Of a stretch of 33,980 bases of DNA, positions 11,090-20,690 are shown piece by piece. Where the stretch lies: the NCBI GenBank assembly GCA_947581715.1, contig CANPVK010000004.1, positions 1 to 33,980 on the forward strand, read 5' to 3'. The stretch is from an uncultured Bacilli bacterium. GTDB taxonomy: Bacteria > Bacillota_I > Bacilli_A > RF39 > UBA660. Each line of letters opens with the position of its first letter. Within the stretch, counting starts at the first letter, position 1. The position numbers and the translations under genes were made by a program. The notes beneath the pieces were generated by a model that saw nothing but the letters and a program-made list of their open reading frames with translations, did no database searches and was not told the origin of the DNA.

Positions 11090-11836
11090 ATGATTACTTT
11101 AAAAAGTAAAAGAGAAATAGAGTTATTAAAAGAAGCCGGTAACATTGTTTATCGTACTCATCAATATCTAAAACCTTATTTAAAAGAAGGAATCACAACG
11201 AAAGAATTAGATCGTTTGGCAGAAGAATTTATCCGTAGTCAGAATGCAACGCCTTCTTTTAAGGGATATCAAGGGTTTCCTGGTTCTATCTGTACTAGTA
11301 TTAATGATGAGGTAGTACATGGAATTCCTAGCAATCGAAAGTTAAAGAATGGAGATATCATATCGATTGATATTGGGGCGTGTTATAAAGGATATCATGG
11401 CGACTCTGCTTGGAGTTATCCAGTAGGAGAAGTAAATAATGAAATAAAATATCTTCTAGAACATACCGAAAAAGCTTTATTTGTAGGATTATCACAAATT
11501 AAGCCAGGTGCTAGGATTGGAGATATTGGTTCTGCCATCGAAGAATATGCAACTCTTCATCATCTAGGAGTTGTCAAAGAACTAGTAGGGCATGGGGTTG
11601 GAACCAAAATTCATGAGGAACCGGAAGTTCCTAATTATGGAAAAAGGAACACTGGCCCAATTCTCAAAGAAGGAATGGTAATTGCGGTAGAGCCAATGCT
11701 AAATTTAGGAAGTGAAGATATTTATATCCTAGATGATGATTGGACTATCAAAACAGATGATGGATTACCATCTGCTCACTTTGAACATACGGTCGCAGTA
11801 ACCAAAGAAGGTTATCAAATTTTAACGGGAGAGTGA
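11090..11836 (+). CDS. map: Type I methionine aminopeptidase
   Basis: [57 protein letters not shown]. Confidence 0.97.
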   Translation: MITLKSKREIELLKEAGNIVYRTHQYLKPYLKEGITTKELDRLAEEFIRSQNATPSFKGYQGFPGSICTSINDEVVHGIPSNRKLKNGDIISIDIGACYKGYHGDSAWSYPVGEVNNEIKYLLEHTEKALFVGLSQIKPGARIGDIGSAIEEYATLHHLGVVKELVGHGVGTKIHEEPEVPNYGKRNTGPILKEGMVIAVEPMLNLGSEDIYILDDDWTIKTDDGLPSAHFEHTVAVTKEGYQILTGE

Positions 11837-11840
11837 TGAA

Positions 11841-12059
11841 ATGGCTAAGAAAGATGATATCATCGAAGTGGAAGGAAAAGTTTTAGAAATTATTCCAGGT
11901 GGAAAATTTAAAGTAAAACTAGAAAATGAACATATTGTAGAAGCCCATGTTTCTGGTAAAATCCGAATGAATTACATTCGCATTTTACCAGGTGATACCG
12001 TAACAATAGAGTTAACACCCTATGATTTAACACATGGGAGAATAACCTATAGAAAGTAG
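11841..12059 (+). CDS. infA: Translation initiation factor IF-1
   Basis: [52 protein letters not shown]. Confidence 0.98.
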   Translation: MAKKDDIIEVEGKVLEIIPGGKFKVKLENEHIVEAHVSGKIRMNYIRILPGDTVTIELTPYDLTHGRITYRK

Positions 12060-12068
12060 GAGGGAAAA

Positions 12069-12182
12069 ATGAAAGTAAAAGCATCAGTAAAACCAATTTG
12101 TGCTAAGTGCAAAGTTATCAAAAGAAAAGGTAAAATTAGAATTATTTGTGAAAATCCAAAGCACAAACAAAAACAAGGATAA
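12069..12182 (+). CDS. rpmJ: 50S ribosomal protein L36
   Basis: Not in the ORF track; translates as [38 protein letters not shown]+ type L36; gggag RBS. Confidence 0.97.
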   Translation: MKVKASVKPICAKCKVIKRKGKIRIICENPKHKQKQG

Positions 12183-12200
12183 TAAATAGGAGGTGTATTT

Positions 12201-12566
12201 ATGGCACGTATTAAAGGAATCGATCTTCCAAATGAGAAACATATTTCTATTGCTTTAACAAGTATTTATGGAATTGGTAGAAATTTAGGACTTACGATTT
12301 GTAAGGATGCAAAAGTAGAACCAACTAAAAAAGCAAAGGATTTAGATAACGATGAGTTAGCTAGAATTCGTGATGAAGTTAATAAATACTTGACAGAAGG
12401 TGATCTTCGTCGTGAAGTAAACATGAATATCAAGACGAAAATGGAAATTAATTCTTATCAAGGAACTCGTCATAAAAAGGGATTACCTGTAAGAGGACAA
12501 AGAACAAATAGAAATGCTCGTACTCGTAAAGGAAAACCAAAGACAATTGCTAATAAAAAGAAATAA
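12201..12566 (+). CDS. rpsM: 30S ribosomal protein S13
   Basis: [27 protein letters not shown]...[24 protein letters not shown]. Confidence 0.98.
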   Translation: MARIKGIDLPNEKHISIALTSIYGIGRNLGLTICKDAKVEPTKKAKDLDNDELARIRDEVNKYLTEGDLRREVNMNIKTKMEINSYQGTRHKKGLPVRGQRTNRNARTRKGKPKTIANKKK

Positions 12567-12593
12567 TAAATTGAAATAAAGGAGGAAAGACTT

Positions 12594-12977
12594 ATGGCCT
12601 ATAAGACTAGAAAAAGAAAAGTCAAAAAGAATGTACCGGAAGGAATTGCTTATATTCATGCAACATTCAATAATACAATCGTAACGATTTGTGATAAAGA
12701 AGGAAATGCAATTAGTTGGGCATCTAGTGGTGCTATCGGGTTTAAAGGTAGTAAAAAATCTACACCATTTGCAGCTGGTATGGCAGCAGAAGCAGCTGGA
12801 AAAGCTGCATATGATATGGGAATGCGTAAAGTAGAAGCAAGAGTAAAAGGAATGGGTCCTGGACGTGAAACAGCAATTCGTTCATTACAAACTGCTGGAT
12901 TAGAAGTTACTGCTATCTCAGATGAAACTCCAATTCCACATAATGGATGTCGTCCACCAAAACGCCCTCGCGTTTAA
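12594..12977 (+). CDS. rpsK: 30S ribosomal protein S11
   Basis: [43 protein letters not shown]. Confidence 0.98.
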   Translation: MAYKTRKRKVKKNVPEGIAYIHATFNNTIVTICDKEGNAISWASSGAIGFKGSKKSTPFAAGMAAEAAGKAAYDMGMRKVEARVKGMGPGRETAIRSLQTAGLEVTAISDETPIPHNGCRPPKRPRV

Positions 12978-12999
12978 TTAAATTAAGGAGGTTAGTTTC

Positions 13000-13950
13000 A
13001 TGTTACAATTTGAAAAACCAGTATATAAAATCGTAGAAAATGTAGAAAGTAATTTTTATGGAAAGTTTGAATTAGAACCACTAGAAAGAGGTTTTGGTAC
13101 TACTTTAGGAAATGCATTAAGAAGAGTAATGTTATCTAGCTTACCAGGTAGTGCAATTACTAGTGTAAAGATTGAAGGGGTATCTCATGAGTTTCAAACG
13201 ATTGATGGAGTAAGAGAAGATGTTGCGTTAATTGTTTTAAATCTAAAAGGAATTGTGATTAAAAATCATACAGAAGAAAATAAAATCATTCGTTTAAACG
13301 CAACCAAAGAAGGTGTTGTTACAGCTGGTGATATTGAACACGATAGTGATATTGAGATTTTAAATCCAGAAAAAGAAATTGCTACTTTATCTAAGGGTGG
13401 AAAACTTGTTATGGAGATGACAGTAGGAAATGGTAGAGGATATGTTAAGAGTGATGATAATAAAAAATTATTAACTGATAAAAAGGTTGGAACCATTGCA
13501 ATAGATTCTTTATATTCTCCTATTGAAAGAGTTGCTTATGAAGTGGAGCCAGCTCGTGTTGGACAAAATGAAAACTATGATAAATTAGTATTAAGCGTTT
13601 GGACAAATGGATCCATTAAACCAGAAGAAGCAGTTGCACTTGCCTCTCGTATTTTGATTGAACACTTTGAAATCTTGACAGATTTAAGTAGTATTGCAGA
13701 TATGAGTGGAATTATGATTGAAAAAACAGAAGATCCAAAAATGAAAGCTTTAGAAACGACAATTGAAGATTTAGATTTCTCTGTTCGTGCTTACAACTGT
13801 TTAAAACGTGCTGGTATTCATACATTACAAGATTTAGTAAATAAAACCGAATCTGACATGATGAAAATTCGTAATTTAGGTAAGAAATCATTAAAAGAAG
13901 TATTAGATAAGGTAAGAGACTTAGGGTTAGTACTTCGTGATGAAGATTAA
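13000..13950 (+). CDS. rpoA: DNA-directed RNA polymerase subunit alpha
   Basis: ERGFGTTLGNALRRVMLSSLPGSAITSVKIEGV; alphaCTD NLGKKSLKEV. Confidence 0.98.
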   Translation: MLQFEKPVYKIVENVESNFYGKFELEPLERGFGTTLGNALRRVMLSSLPGSAITSVKIEGVSHEFQTIDGVREDVALIVLNLKGIVIKNHTEENKIIRLNATKEGVVTAGDIEHDSDIEILNPEKEIATLSKGGKLVMEMTVGNGRGYVKSDDNKKLLTDKKVGTIAIDSLYSPIERVAYEVEPARVGQNENYDKLVLSVWTNGSIKPEEAVALASRILIEHFEILTDLSSIADMSGIMIEKTEDPKMKALETTIEDLDFSVRAYNCLKRAGIHTLQDLVNKTESDMMKIRNLGKKSLKEVLDKVRDLGLVLRDED

Positions 13951-13968
13951 TAAGTAAGGAGGAGCAAG

Positions 13969-14313
13969 ATGGCATATAGAAAATTAGGGCGTGATAATAA
14001 GCATAGAAGAAGTTTACTTGCGAATCAAGTAAAAGATGTTATCATGCATGAAGCAATCACTACAACCGAAACCAGAGCCAAAGAAGTTCGTAGTTTGGTT
14101 GATAAAATGATTACTTATGGAAAAAATGGAAGTTTAGTATCTAGAAGAAAAGCTTTAGCTTTCTTACAAAATGATACAGAAGCTGTTAAAAAAGTATTTG
14201 ATGACTTAGCCATTCGTTATAAAGATCGCAATGGTGGTTATACTAGAATTTTAAAAACAACTGAAAGAAAAGGCGATGATGCCTTAATGGTAATTTTACA
14301 GTTAGTAAAATAA
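13969..14313 (+). CDS. rplQ: 50S ribosomal protein L17
   Basis: [41 protein letters not shown]. Confidence 0.98.
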   Translation: MAYRKLGRDNKHRRSLLANQVKDVIMHEAITTTETRAKEVRSLVDKMITYGKNGSLVSRRKALAFLQNDTEAVKKVFDDLAIRYKDRNGGYTRILKTTERKGDDALMVILQLVK

Positions 14314-14319
14314 AAATGG

Positions 14320-14346
14320 AAAGTAGAGAAATCTACTTTTTTTGTT
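14320..14346 (+). terminator. Rho-independent terminator of the ribosomal superoperon
   Basis: AAAGTAGA-gaaa-TCTACTTT followed by TTTTGTTT. Confidence 0.8.
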
Positions 14347-14373
14347 TATAAGGAATTTGTTTTCAAATAGCAT

Positions 14374-14402
14374 TTGACATGCAAACATATGTATGATAAT
14401 AT
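14374..14402 (+). promoter_or_regulatory. Promoter of tnpB
   Basis: TTGACA (14374-14379), 17-bp spacer, TAATAT (14397-14402); AGGAGGGG RBS follows. Confidence 0.65.
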
Positions 14403-14419
14403 GAATTAGGAGGGGTAGA

Positions 14420-15583
14420 TTGAGTATGAATATATATAAAGCTTATCAATTTAGAATGTATCCAACAAATGAACAAATTGATATGCTCAATCAATTTTTA
14501 GGTTCTTCTAGATTTATTTATAATTATTATCTTTCTTATCAAATGAATGCTTATACAGAAAATAAAAAATTAATTTCTATCGGTGATTTGAAGAAAAATA
14601 TTTTAAAATTAAAAGAAACCTATCCTTGGTTAAAAGAAATAGATAGTTCTATTTTAAGAACTAGCTTAGATGATTTAGATAGAGCTTTTACGAACTATTT
14701 TCATCATAGTGGTTACCCTAAGTTTAAAAAGAAAGGAAACAATGAATCCTATAGAACTATTTGTATTAGAAGTACTTATAAAGATAAGTCTTATGAAAAT
14801 ATCAAAGTAAATTTAGAAAATAAAACAATTACTTTACCAAAGATAGGTTCCATAAAAATAAGAGGTTATCGTAATAAAAAAAGTTTTCCATTTAAAATAA
14901 TAAATGTAACAGTAAAAAAAGAAGCAGGTAAATATTATGCATGTGTTTGTGTAGAAGAAGAAGTCATAACGAAGCCATTGGTTCCAAAAAATATCATAGG
15001 AATCGATATAGGGATTAAAGATTTAGTAGTTACAAGTGATGCAGTAAAGTATCAAGCTTTCGCAAATATTAAAAAGAATGAAAGAAAAATAAAGGGTTAT
15101 CAGAAAGCATTAGTTAGAAGTAAAAGAGGAGGAAATAATAGGAAAAAAATAATCATAAAATTACAAAGATATTATCAAAAACTAAGAAATGCAAGAAAAT
15201 ATTATCTACATCTTATTACAACAACTTTAGTAAAAGAAAATGACATCATTGTATGTGAAACATTGAAAGTAAAAGAAATGATAGAGAGAAAAAAACATCA
15301 TTTAGCAAAATCTATTGCGAATAGTTCTTTTGGAGAAATCATCAGGCAACTCACATACAAAACGAAATGGAAGAATAAGAAACTATATCAAATAGATACG
15401 TATTATCCTAGTAGTCAAATTTGTAGTGTTTGTGGGAATAGAATGAAAGAACTAAAGAATTTAGAAATAAGATGTTTCGAATGTAGAGAATGTAAAAATG
15501 AATTAGATAGAGATGTAAATGCGAGTATCAATATATTAACAGAAGGAATAAAAATGTATATAAAAGAACTTAACTTATTATGA
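14420..15583 (+). CDS. tnpB: RNA-guided endonuclease TnpB (IS200/IS605 or IS607-type accessory gene; no TnpA seen)
   Basis: RuvC-I GIDIGIKDLVVTS, RuvC-II IVCETLKVKEM, zinc finger CSVC...CREC, RuvC-III LDRDVNASINIL. TTG at 14420 or ATG at 14426. Confidence 0.93.
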   Translation: MSMNIYKAYQFRMYPTNEQIDMLNQFLGSSRFIYNYYLSYQMNAYTENKKLISIGDLKKNILKLKETYPWLKEIDSSILRTSLDDLDRAFTNYFHHSGYPKFKKKGNNESYRTICIRSTYKDKSYENIKVNLENKTITLPKIGSIKIRGYRNKKSFPFKIINVTVKKEAGKYYACVCVEEEVITKPLVPKNIIGIDIGIKDLVVTSDAVKYQAFANIKKNERKIKGYQKALVRSKRGGNNRKKIIIKLQRYYQKLRNARKYYLHLITTTLVKENDIIVCETLKVKEMIERKKHHLAKSIANSSFGEIIRQLTYKTKWKNKKLYQIDTYYPSSQICSVCGNRMKELKNLEIRCFECRECKNELDRDVNASINILTEGIKMYIKELNLL

Positions 15584-15690
15584 ATTAGAATAAATCATAA
15601 AAAATATACGGTAGCGACTATCGGATACTGGTCTCTGGAGGGTAGTATATCCGTTGAAGGAGAAAAATGAAACCGTGAGGTTTGATAGGG
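15584..15690 (+). ncRNA. Putative omegaRNA/reRNA scaffold at the 3' end of tnpB
   Basis: Structured non-coding segment directly after the tnpB stop: CGGATA...TATCCG stem (15622-15653) and AAACC-GTGA-GGTTT hairpin (15670-15683). Position typical of omegaRNA. Confidence 0.6.
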
Positions 15691-15711
15691 TGATTTATTT
15701 TAATAAATCAC
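15690..15711 (+). repeat. Hairpin next to the omegaRNA 3' end
   Basis: GTGATTTATT-TT-AATAAATCAC, 10-bp complementary arms. Confidence 0.6.
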
Positions 15712-15815
15712 TTTGTTCTGGATGAATAGAATTGAAAAATAAAATTATAATCTCTATTCTTAGTCTAATCAGATTATCAAAAAGATGCATATAGTATTAA
15801 TAAGGAGGTGAAAGA

Positions 15816-17486
15816 ATGAATCATAAAATTTATCATGTTCCGAAAAATTGTTATGTTATTGGTCCAACTGGTCCTCGTGGAGAAACGGGGCAAGCGGAAT
15901 CCATCACAATTGGCAATGTAACAACAGCAGATTTCCCAAGCGAAGCACAAATCATTGATCGAAAAGAAGGTCTTATGCATACTTTAGATTTTGTAATTCC
16001 AAAAGGACCAACTGGACCACGTGGAAAAGATGGTACAAGTGTCACAATCCTAGGTTCTTATGCGACAGTTTCAGAATTAGAAGAGGTGCATAATACGGGT
16101 CATTTAGGAGATTCTTATTTAGTAGGAAATGATTTATATGTTTGGTCTGAATCGGATGATACTTGGAAAAATGTAGGACAAATAAAAGGTCCACAAGGCG
16201 ATCCTGGAATACAGGGAATAGAAGGTATTCAAGGACCACCTGGGGAGCGAGGTGAACGCGGAGAGCAAGGAATTCCTGGTCCACAGGGTGTTCAAGGAGC
16301 CCCAGGACCACAAGGTGAAAAAGGAGAGCAAGGTATTCAAGGAATCCCAGGACCGCAAGGCATACAAGGATTACCTGGACCAAAAGGAGAACAGGGGGAA
16401 CGTGGAGAACAAGGACTACCTGGACCAGAAGGAAGAGAAGGACCAAAAGGGGATTCTGGAGAACGAGGAGAACAAGGACCTCCAGGCCCACAAGGAATAC
16501 AGGGACCAAGAGGAGATTCAGGAGAACGAGGAGAGCAAGGACCTCCAGGACCTCGTGGAATGCAAGGAGAGCGAGGCCCGAAAGGAGATTCTGGAGAAAA
16601 AGGAGAGCAAGGACCACCTGGCCCTATGGGTCCAGAGGGGGTACCTGGTCCTAAAGGTGAAAAGGGAGAACAAGGAGAACAAGGACCACCGGGTCCACAA
16701 GGAATGCAAGGAGATCCTGGTCCGAAAGGAGATACTGGATTGGCAGAAACAATCAGTCTTGGAGTTGTAGCGACTGGATCAGCAGGAACTCTTGCTAAAA
16801 TTGTTGATCATAGAGATGGATTAAATCATAAATTTGACTTTGTGATCCCACGAGGTGTAAATGGAAGTAACGGTGAACCAGGCCCAACAGGTCCAACTGG
16901 ACCACAAGGTTTACCAGGAGATCAAGGCTTTCCTGGACCAAAAGGGGATCAAGGAGAACCAGGGGAAAGGGGAGTTCCAGGACCACCTGGCGAGCAAGGA
17001 CCTCCAGGACCATTAGTAATACCCACTGTTTGTGTAGTAACTTTTCATTCAGATGATTCCGAAAATGGAATCATGATTGGACCAAATCAAAAAATTCCTC
17101 TTGATTTAACAATATCCAACGAGAATGAAGATTTTAGTATTGATGAAAATGAATATACCATTACGATTGTTTATCCAGGTACTTATCGAGTGGACTTTGT
17201 TGTTTATGCGAATGCTACCAATACAGGTAGTAAAGATGCTATTTCCATTGGATTTCGAAAAGTGGATGAGACTACAGTATATGCAGGGGCAAGTGTTTGG
17301 GGTCAATACCCATTATCCTCTACATTAGTAGGAAGTGGAATCATTACAACGACTTTAGGACAAGATACTTTTGAATTAGCCAATGTTGGAAAACGACCTT
17401 TTTATTTAAATAGTCCTAAGTTAGATGATAATGCTTCATTATTTGCGAATCCATTAGTGAGTGTTGTGATTCAAAGACTGAACTAA
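15816..17486 (+). CDS. Collagen-like GXY-repeat protein with C-terminal C1q/TNF-like (BclA-like) domain
   Basis: Long Gly-X-Y tracts (GPQGxx[12 protein letters not shown]); non-collagenous C-terminus [14 protein letters not shown]...[12 protein letters not shown]; aaggaggtg RBS. Confidence 0.9.
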   Translation: MNHKIYHVPKNCYVIGPTGPRGETGQAESITIGNVTTADFPSEAQIIDRKEGLMHTLDFVIPKGPTGPRGKDGTSVTILGSYATVSELEEVHNTGHLGDSYLVGNDLYVWSESDDTWKNVGQIKGPQGDPGIQGIEGIQGPPGERGERGEQGIPGPQGVQGAPGPQGEKGEQGIQGIPGPQGIQGLPGPKGEQGERGEQGLPGPEGREGPKGDSGERGEQGPPGPQGIQGPRGDSGERGEQGPPGPRGMQGERGPKGDSGEKGEQGPPGPMGPEGVPGPKGEKGEQGEQGPPGPQGMQGDPGPKGDTGLAETISLGVVATGSAGTLAKIVDHRDGLNHKFDFVIPRGVNGSNGEPGPTGPTGPQGLPGDQGFPGPKGDQGEPGERGVPGPPGEQGPPGPLVIPTVCVVTFHSDDSENGIMIGPNQKIPLDLTISNENEDFSIDENEYTITIVYPGTYRVDFVVYANATNTGSKDAISIGFRKVDETTVYAGASVWGQYPLSSTLVGSGIITTTLGQDTFELANVGKRPFYLNSPKLDDNASLFANPLVSVVIQRLN

Positions 17487-17487
17487 A

Positions 17488-17522
17488 AAAGAGTAATTTT
17501 TGAGATTTCAAAATTACTCTTT
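17488..17522 (+). terminator. Terminator after the collagen-like gene
   Basis: AAAGAGTAATTTT-tgagatttc-AAAATTACTCTTT, 13-bp stem. Confidence 0.7.
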
Positions 17523-17699
17523 CTTCATTGATCATAAAAGAAATAGAAAATCAAAATAAAAAGTTGAAAGATTTTTCGAAAAAGATTAAAATATAGATAT
17601 CTTTCGTTTACTAAAGTTTTCTAGAGTAACGAATTCATATGGAAATTTAAAAATAGAAAGAGAAAGGAATCAATCGAAAAAGATTTTAGTTTTATAAGA

Positions 17700-18146
17700 T
17701 TGATGACAGGGAAGACGAAAATGAGTAAAAAAAATACGAGTAATCCAGTAGTAGAAGTTATTTCTCACTTAGTAATTTCTTATTTAAAAAAATATGAAGA
17801 AAACATTTTAGGAGTTTATTTTGTTCCTTATCAATTAGAAAATTCTAAAAAAATAGAAGTAGTATTTGTCAAAAAAAATAGTTTAGAATTTCCTATTTCG
17901 ATGAGAGAAGTTATCGTTAATAATTATAGAATTTACCCAATTGTAAATTCCATTGTGGATTATCATAATTTTAGATTCAAAAAAGATTTACAATCTGGTA
18001 TTATTCTTTATGATCCTAGTAGAATTTTAGAAAAAAAGAAAAATAAAAATTTAGAATTATCTCCTTTTTTCAATACTTTTTCTTTTTCTAATGAATATGT
18101 GAAAATGATTAAGGGAAGATTATATACACATGCACGTAGAAAATAA
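17700..18146 (+). CDS. Hypothetical protein; possibly a degenerate nucleotidyltransferase-like fold
   Basis: Single ORF (start may be 17703 or 17721). GVYFVPYQLENSKKIEVVFV and GIILYDPSRILEKKK vaguely resemble NTase folds, but no GSxxxxxxDxD. Confidence 0.55.
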   Translation: MMTGKTKMSKKNTSNPVVEVISHLVISYLKKYEENILGVYFVPYQLENSKKIEVVFVKKNSLEFPISMREVIVNNYRIYPIVNSIVDYHNFRFKKDLQSGIILYDPSRILEKKKNKNLELSPFFNTFSFSNEYVKMIKGRLYTHARRK

Positions 18147-18238
18147 CCCTATTTTTTTAAAATATAGATTGCTTTTTTCTTAAAAAAAGTGCTTTTAAAA
18201 CACAAAAATCAGTGTTATAATGAGTTTAGGGTGGTAAT

Positions 18239-18991
18239 ATGAAAGCTTTAGTAACCGGTGCTTCTAGTGGAATTGGATTAGAAATATCGAAATATTTAGA
18301 TGAATTAGGATATGAATTAGTTTTAGTAGCGAGAAATAAAGAAAAATTAGAAAATGTTGCTAAAACATTAAGACACAAACCAAAAATTATTGTAGTAGAT
18401 TTATCCAAAATGGAAGATATTAAATCTTTATACGTATTAGTCAAAAACGATGATATCGATGTCCTAGTTAATAATGCAGGATACGGATTATTTGGATCTT
18501 TTACAGAACTTGATTTAACGCAGGAATTAAATATGATTGATTTAAATGTGAAAGCTGTTCATGTATTAACGAAACTTTTCTTAAAAGATATGAAAAGGAA
18601 AAATAAAGGATATATTTTAAATATTGCTTCTTCTGCAGCTTTTCAAGCAGGACCTTTAATGGCGACTTATTATAGTACTAAATCCTATGTATATCGTTTG
18701 ACCGAAGCCATTTCTTATGAATTAAAAAAAGAAAAATCAAAAGTATCTGTTTCTTGCTTATGTCCAGGACCAGTAGAAACTAATTTTAATCAAGTTGCGG
18801 GTGTACAATTTTCCGTAAAACCACAAAAGGCAGATCAAGTAGCAAAATATGCGGTTGATAAAATGCTACAAAAGAAATTGTTAATTATCCCAGGATTTAC
18901 TATGAAATGTGGTAAATTTTTTGGTAGATTTTTATCTGATAAAACTTTAATGAAAATTACTTATCAAATTCAGAAAAGAAAGAAAAAATAG
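18239..18991 (+). CDS. Short-chain dehydrogenase/reductase (SDR)
   Basis: ALVTGASSGIG, NNAGYG, catalytic S...YYSTKSYV. Confidence 0.93.
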   Translation: MKALVTGASSGIGLEISKYLDELGYELVLVARNKEKLENVAKTLRHKPKIIVVDLSKMEDIKSLYVLVKNDDIDVLVNNAGYGLFGSFTELDLTQELNMIDLNVKAVHVLTKLFLKDMKRKNKGYILNIASSAAFQAGPLMATYYSTKSYVYRLTEAISYELKKEKSKVSVSCLCPGPVETNFNQVAGVQFSVKPQKADQVAKYAVDKMLQKKLLIIPGFTMKCGKFFGRFLSDKTLMKITYQIQKRKKK

Positions 18992-18998
18992 AAACTGG

Positions 18999-19025
18999 AA
19001 AGATTAAATTATTTAATCTTTTTTC
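18999..19025 (+). terminator. Terminator after the SDR gene
   Basis: AAAGATTAAA-tta-TTTAATCTTT followed by TTT. Confidence 0.7.
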
Positions 19026-19077
19026 ATTGAATTTAAAAATATATTTGAGTATAATAATAAATCAGTGAGGTGGTAGT

Positions 19078-19887
19078 ATGTCCAAAATAATGGAGATCAA
19101 AGATTTAAATTTTCAATATGGCACTACTACCATCTTTCATCATTTTCATCTTTCTCTAGAAGAAGGAAGTTATATTAGTATTGCAGGAAATAATCGAAGT
19201 GGAAAGACTACTTTAATCAAATTAATTGGAGGTCTTTTACCAAGTAAAGATACCATTACCATCAATTATTCTTATGTTGATTCTAATCGAATAAAAGATC
19301 ATACCAAAGATTTAGGAATCGTTTTTGGAAATCTATCTACTCCTTTTTTATTTGAAGATGTTTATAAAGAAATGGCTTTTCCTCTAGAAAATTTGAATTA
19401 TTCTATCGAAGAAATAGAACATCGTATTTTAGAAGTAGCTCATCTTTTTAAAATCAATAAACTGCTAGAAAAAAAGACTAGTGATTTAACTAATGCAGAA
19501 AAACAAATTCTTCTACTAGCAATAGCGATTCTTCATTACCCTAAAATTTTATTATTAGATCATCCTTTTTCTATGATGGATTCTAAAACAAAACAATTCA
19601 TAAAAAAAGTCCTAAAAGATTATCAAAAGAAAAATCATACAACAATTCTTTTAACAACCACAAATTTAGAAGATACTTTAGATACCGACTATTTATATAT
19701 TTTAAATCAAGGAAAAATAGTAGTGGAAGGAAAACCACTTGTGGTATTAAAAGAAGATACGTTACTCAATCGATTAGGATTTTCTCTTCCTTTTATGGTT
19801 GATTTATCTTACAAACTAGAATTTTATGAATTATTGAAAGAAACAGAATTAGATATGGATCGGATGGTGAATACATTATGGAAATAA
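19078..19887 (+). CDS. ECF transporter ATPase (EcfA1-like), divergent
   Basis: Walker A GNNRSGKTTL; degenerate signature LTNAEKQ; Walker B LLLDHP (His at the Glu position). Position rplQ-side of truA as in Firmicutes. Confidence 0.85.
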   Translation: MSKIMEIKDLNFQYGTTTIFHHFHLSLEEGSYISIAGNNRSGKTTLIKLIGGLLPSKDTITINYSYVDSNRIKDHTKDLGIVFGNLSTPFLFEDVYKEMAFPLENLNYSIEEIEHRILEVAHLFKINKLLEKKTSDLTNAEKQILLLAIAILHYPKILLLDHPFSMMDSKTKQFIKKVLKDYQKKNHTTILLTTTNLEDTLDTDYLYILNQGKIVVEGKPLVVLKEDTLLNRLGFSLPFMVDLSYKLEFYELLKETELDMDRMVNTLWK

Positions 19888-20690
19888 TTTTGAAAAATGT
19901 AGGATACCGTTATAAAAATAAAAAACTGTTAGATCGTATCAATTTCAAAATTGAATCCAATCATATTATTGGTATCACAGGAGAATATAAGACCTTGTTA
20001 TGTGAGTTGATAGATGCTCTAAAATTTCCTTCTACAGGAAGTATTACGGTTGGAAATTTAGAAATTAATTCAGAAAATTTATGCCAAGTTCGAAAAGAGG
20101 TTGCTCTGGTTACTCAAAATCCGAAAGAACAGTTTTTCACGGATAGTTTAAAAGAAGAAATGGAATTTTTAATATCTAGGTTAAATTATCATCCTAAAAA
20201 TCTTTCTAAAAAAATAAGTCAAGCTTTTACGATGGTAGGATTAGAAGAGTCCTATTTTGAGAAACCTATTTCTACTTTATCAACAGGAGAAATTAAATTA
20301 GTTCAAATTGTACTAAGTTTAATCTATAATCCTAGTATTATCATATTAGATGAACCATTTGTGGAATTAGATTATCAGAAACAAAAAAAATTAACTCATT
20401 TTATAAAAGTATTACAAGAAAAATATCATAAGACTATTTTGATTAGCAGTAATCATATCAATTTATTATATGAATTAGTGGATGATATCATCATTTTAAA
20501 AAAGGGGCATTTATTAGCTTTTGGTAATGTGTTAGAGATTTATCAAGATATTCCTTTTTTAATAGAAAATGAGTTAGAGATTCCTGATTTGGTAAGGTTT
20601 ACAATGTTAGCTAGAAAGAAAAAAATAAAACTTTCTTTTCATAGAGATGTTAGGGATTTAATAAAGGATGTGTATAAGCATGTTTCTTAA
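19878..20690 (+). CDS. ECF transporter ATPase (EcfA2-like), divergent
   Basis: Signature LSTGE, Walker B IIILDEPF intact; Walker A replaced by GITGEYKTLL; overlaps the previous gene. Confidence 0.85.
   Translation: MEIILKNVGYRYKNKKLLDRINFKIESNHIIGITGEYKTLLCELIDALKFPSTGSITVGNLEINSENLCQVRKEVALVTQNPKEQFFTDSLKEEMEFLISRLNYHPKNLSKKISQAFTMVGLEESYFEKPISTLSTGEIKLVQIVLSLIYNPSIIILDEPFVELDYQKQKKLTHFIKVLQEKYHKTILISSNHINLLYELVDDIIILKKGHLLAFGNVLEIYQDIPFLIENELEIPDLVRFTMLARKKKIKLSFHRDVRDLIKDVYKHVS

Noticed and set aside
16042-16617. 191-aa minus-strand ORF plus other long alternate-frame ORFs over the collagen gene (e.g. 16252-16770 +, 16134-16367 -)
   Set aside because: By-products of the GXY codon periodicity (GGA/CCA/CAA); low-complexity Leu/Val or Lys/Glu translations, no RBS; the + frame GXY ORF explains the region.
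16186-17019. Short-period repeats that might suggest a CRISPR or satellite array
   Set aside because: The repeat period is 9 nt multiples coding for Gly-X-Y; no regular repeat/spacer structure.
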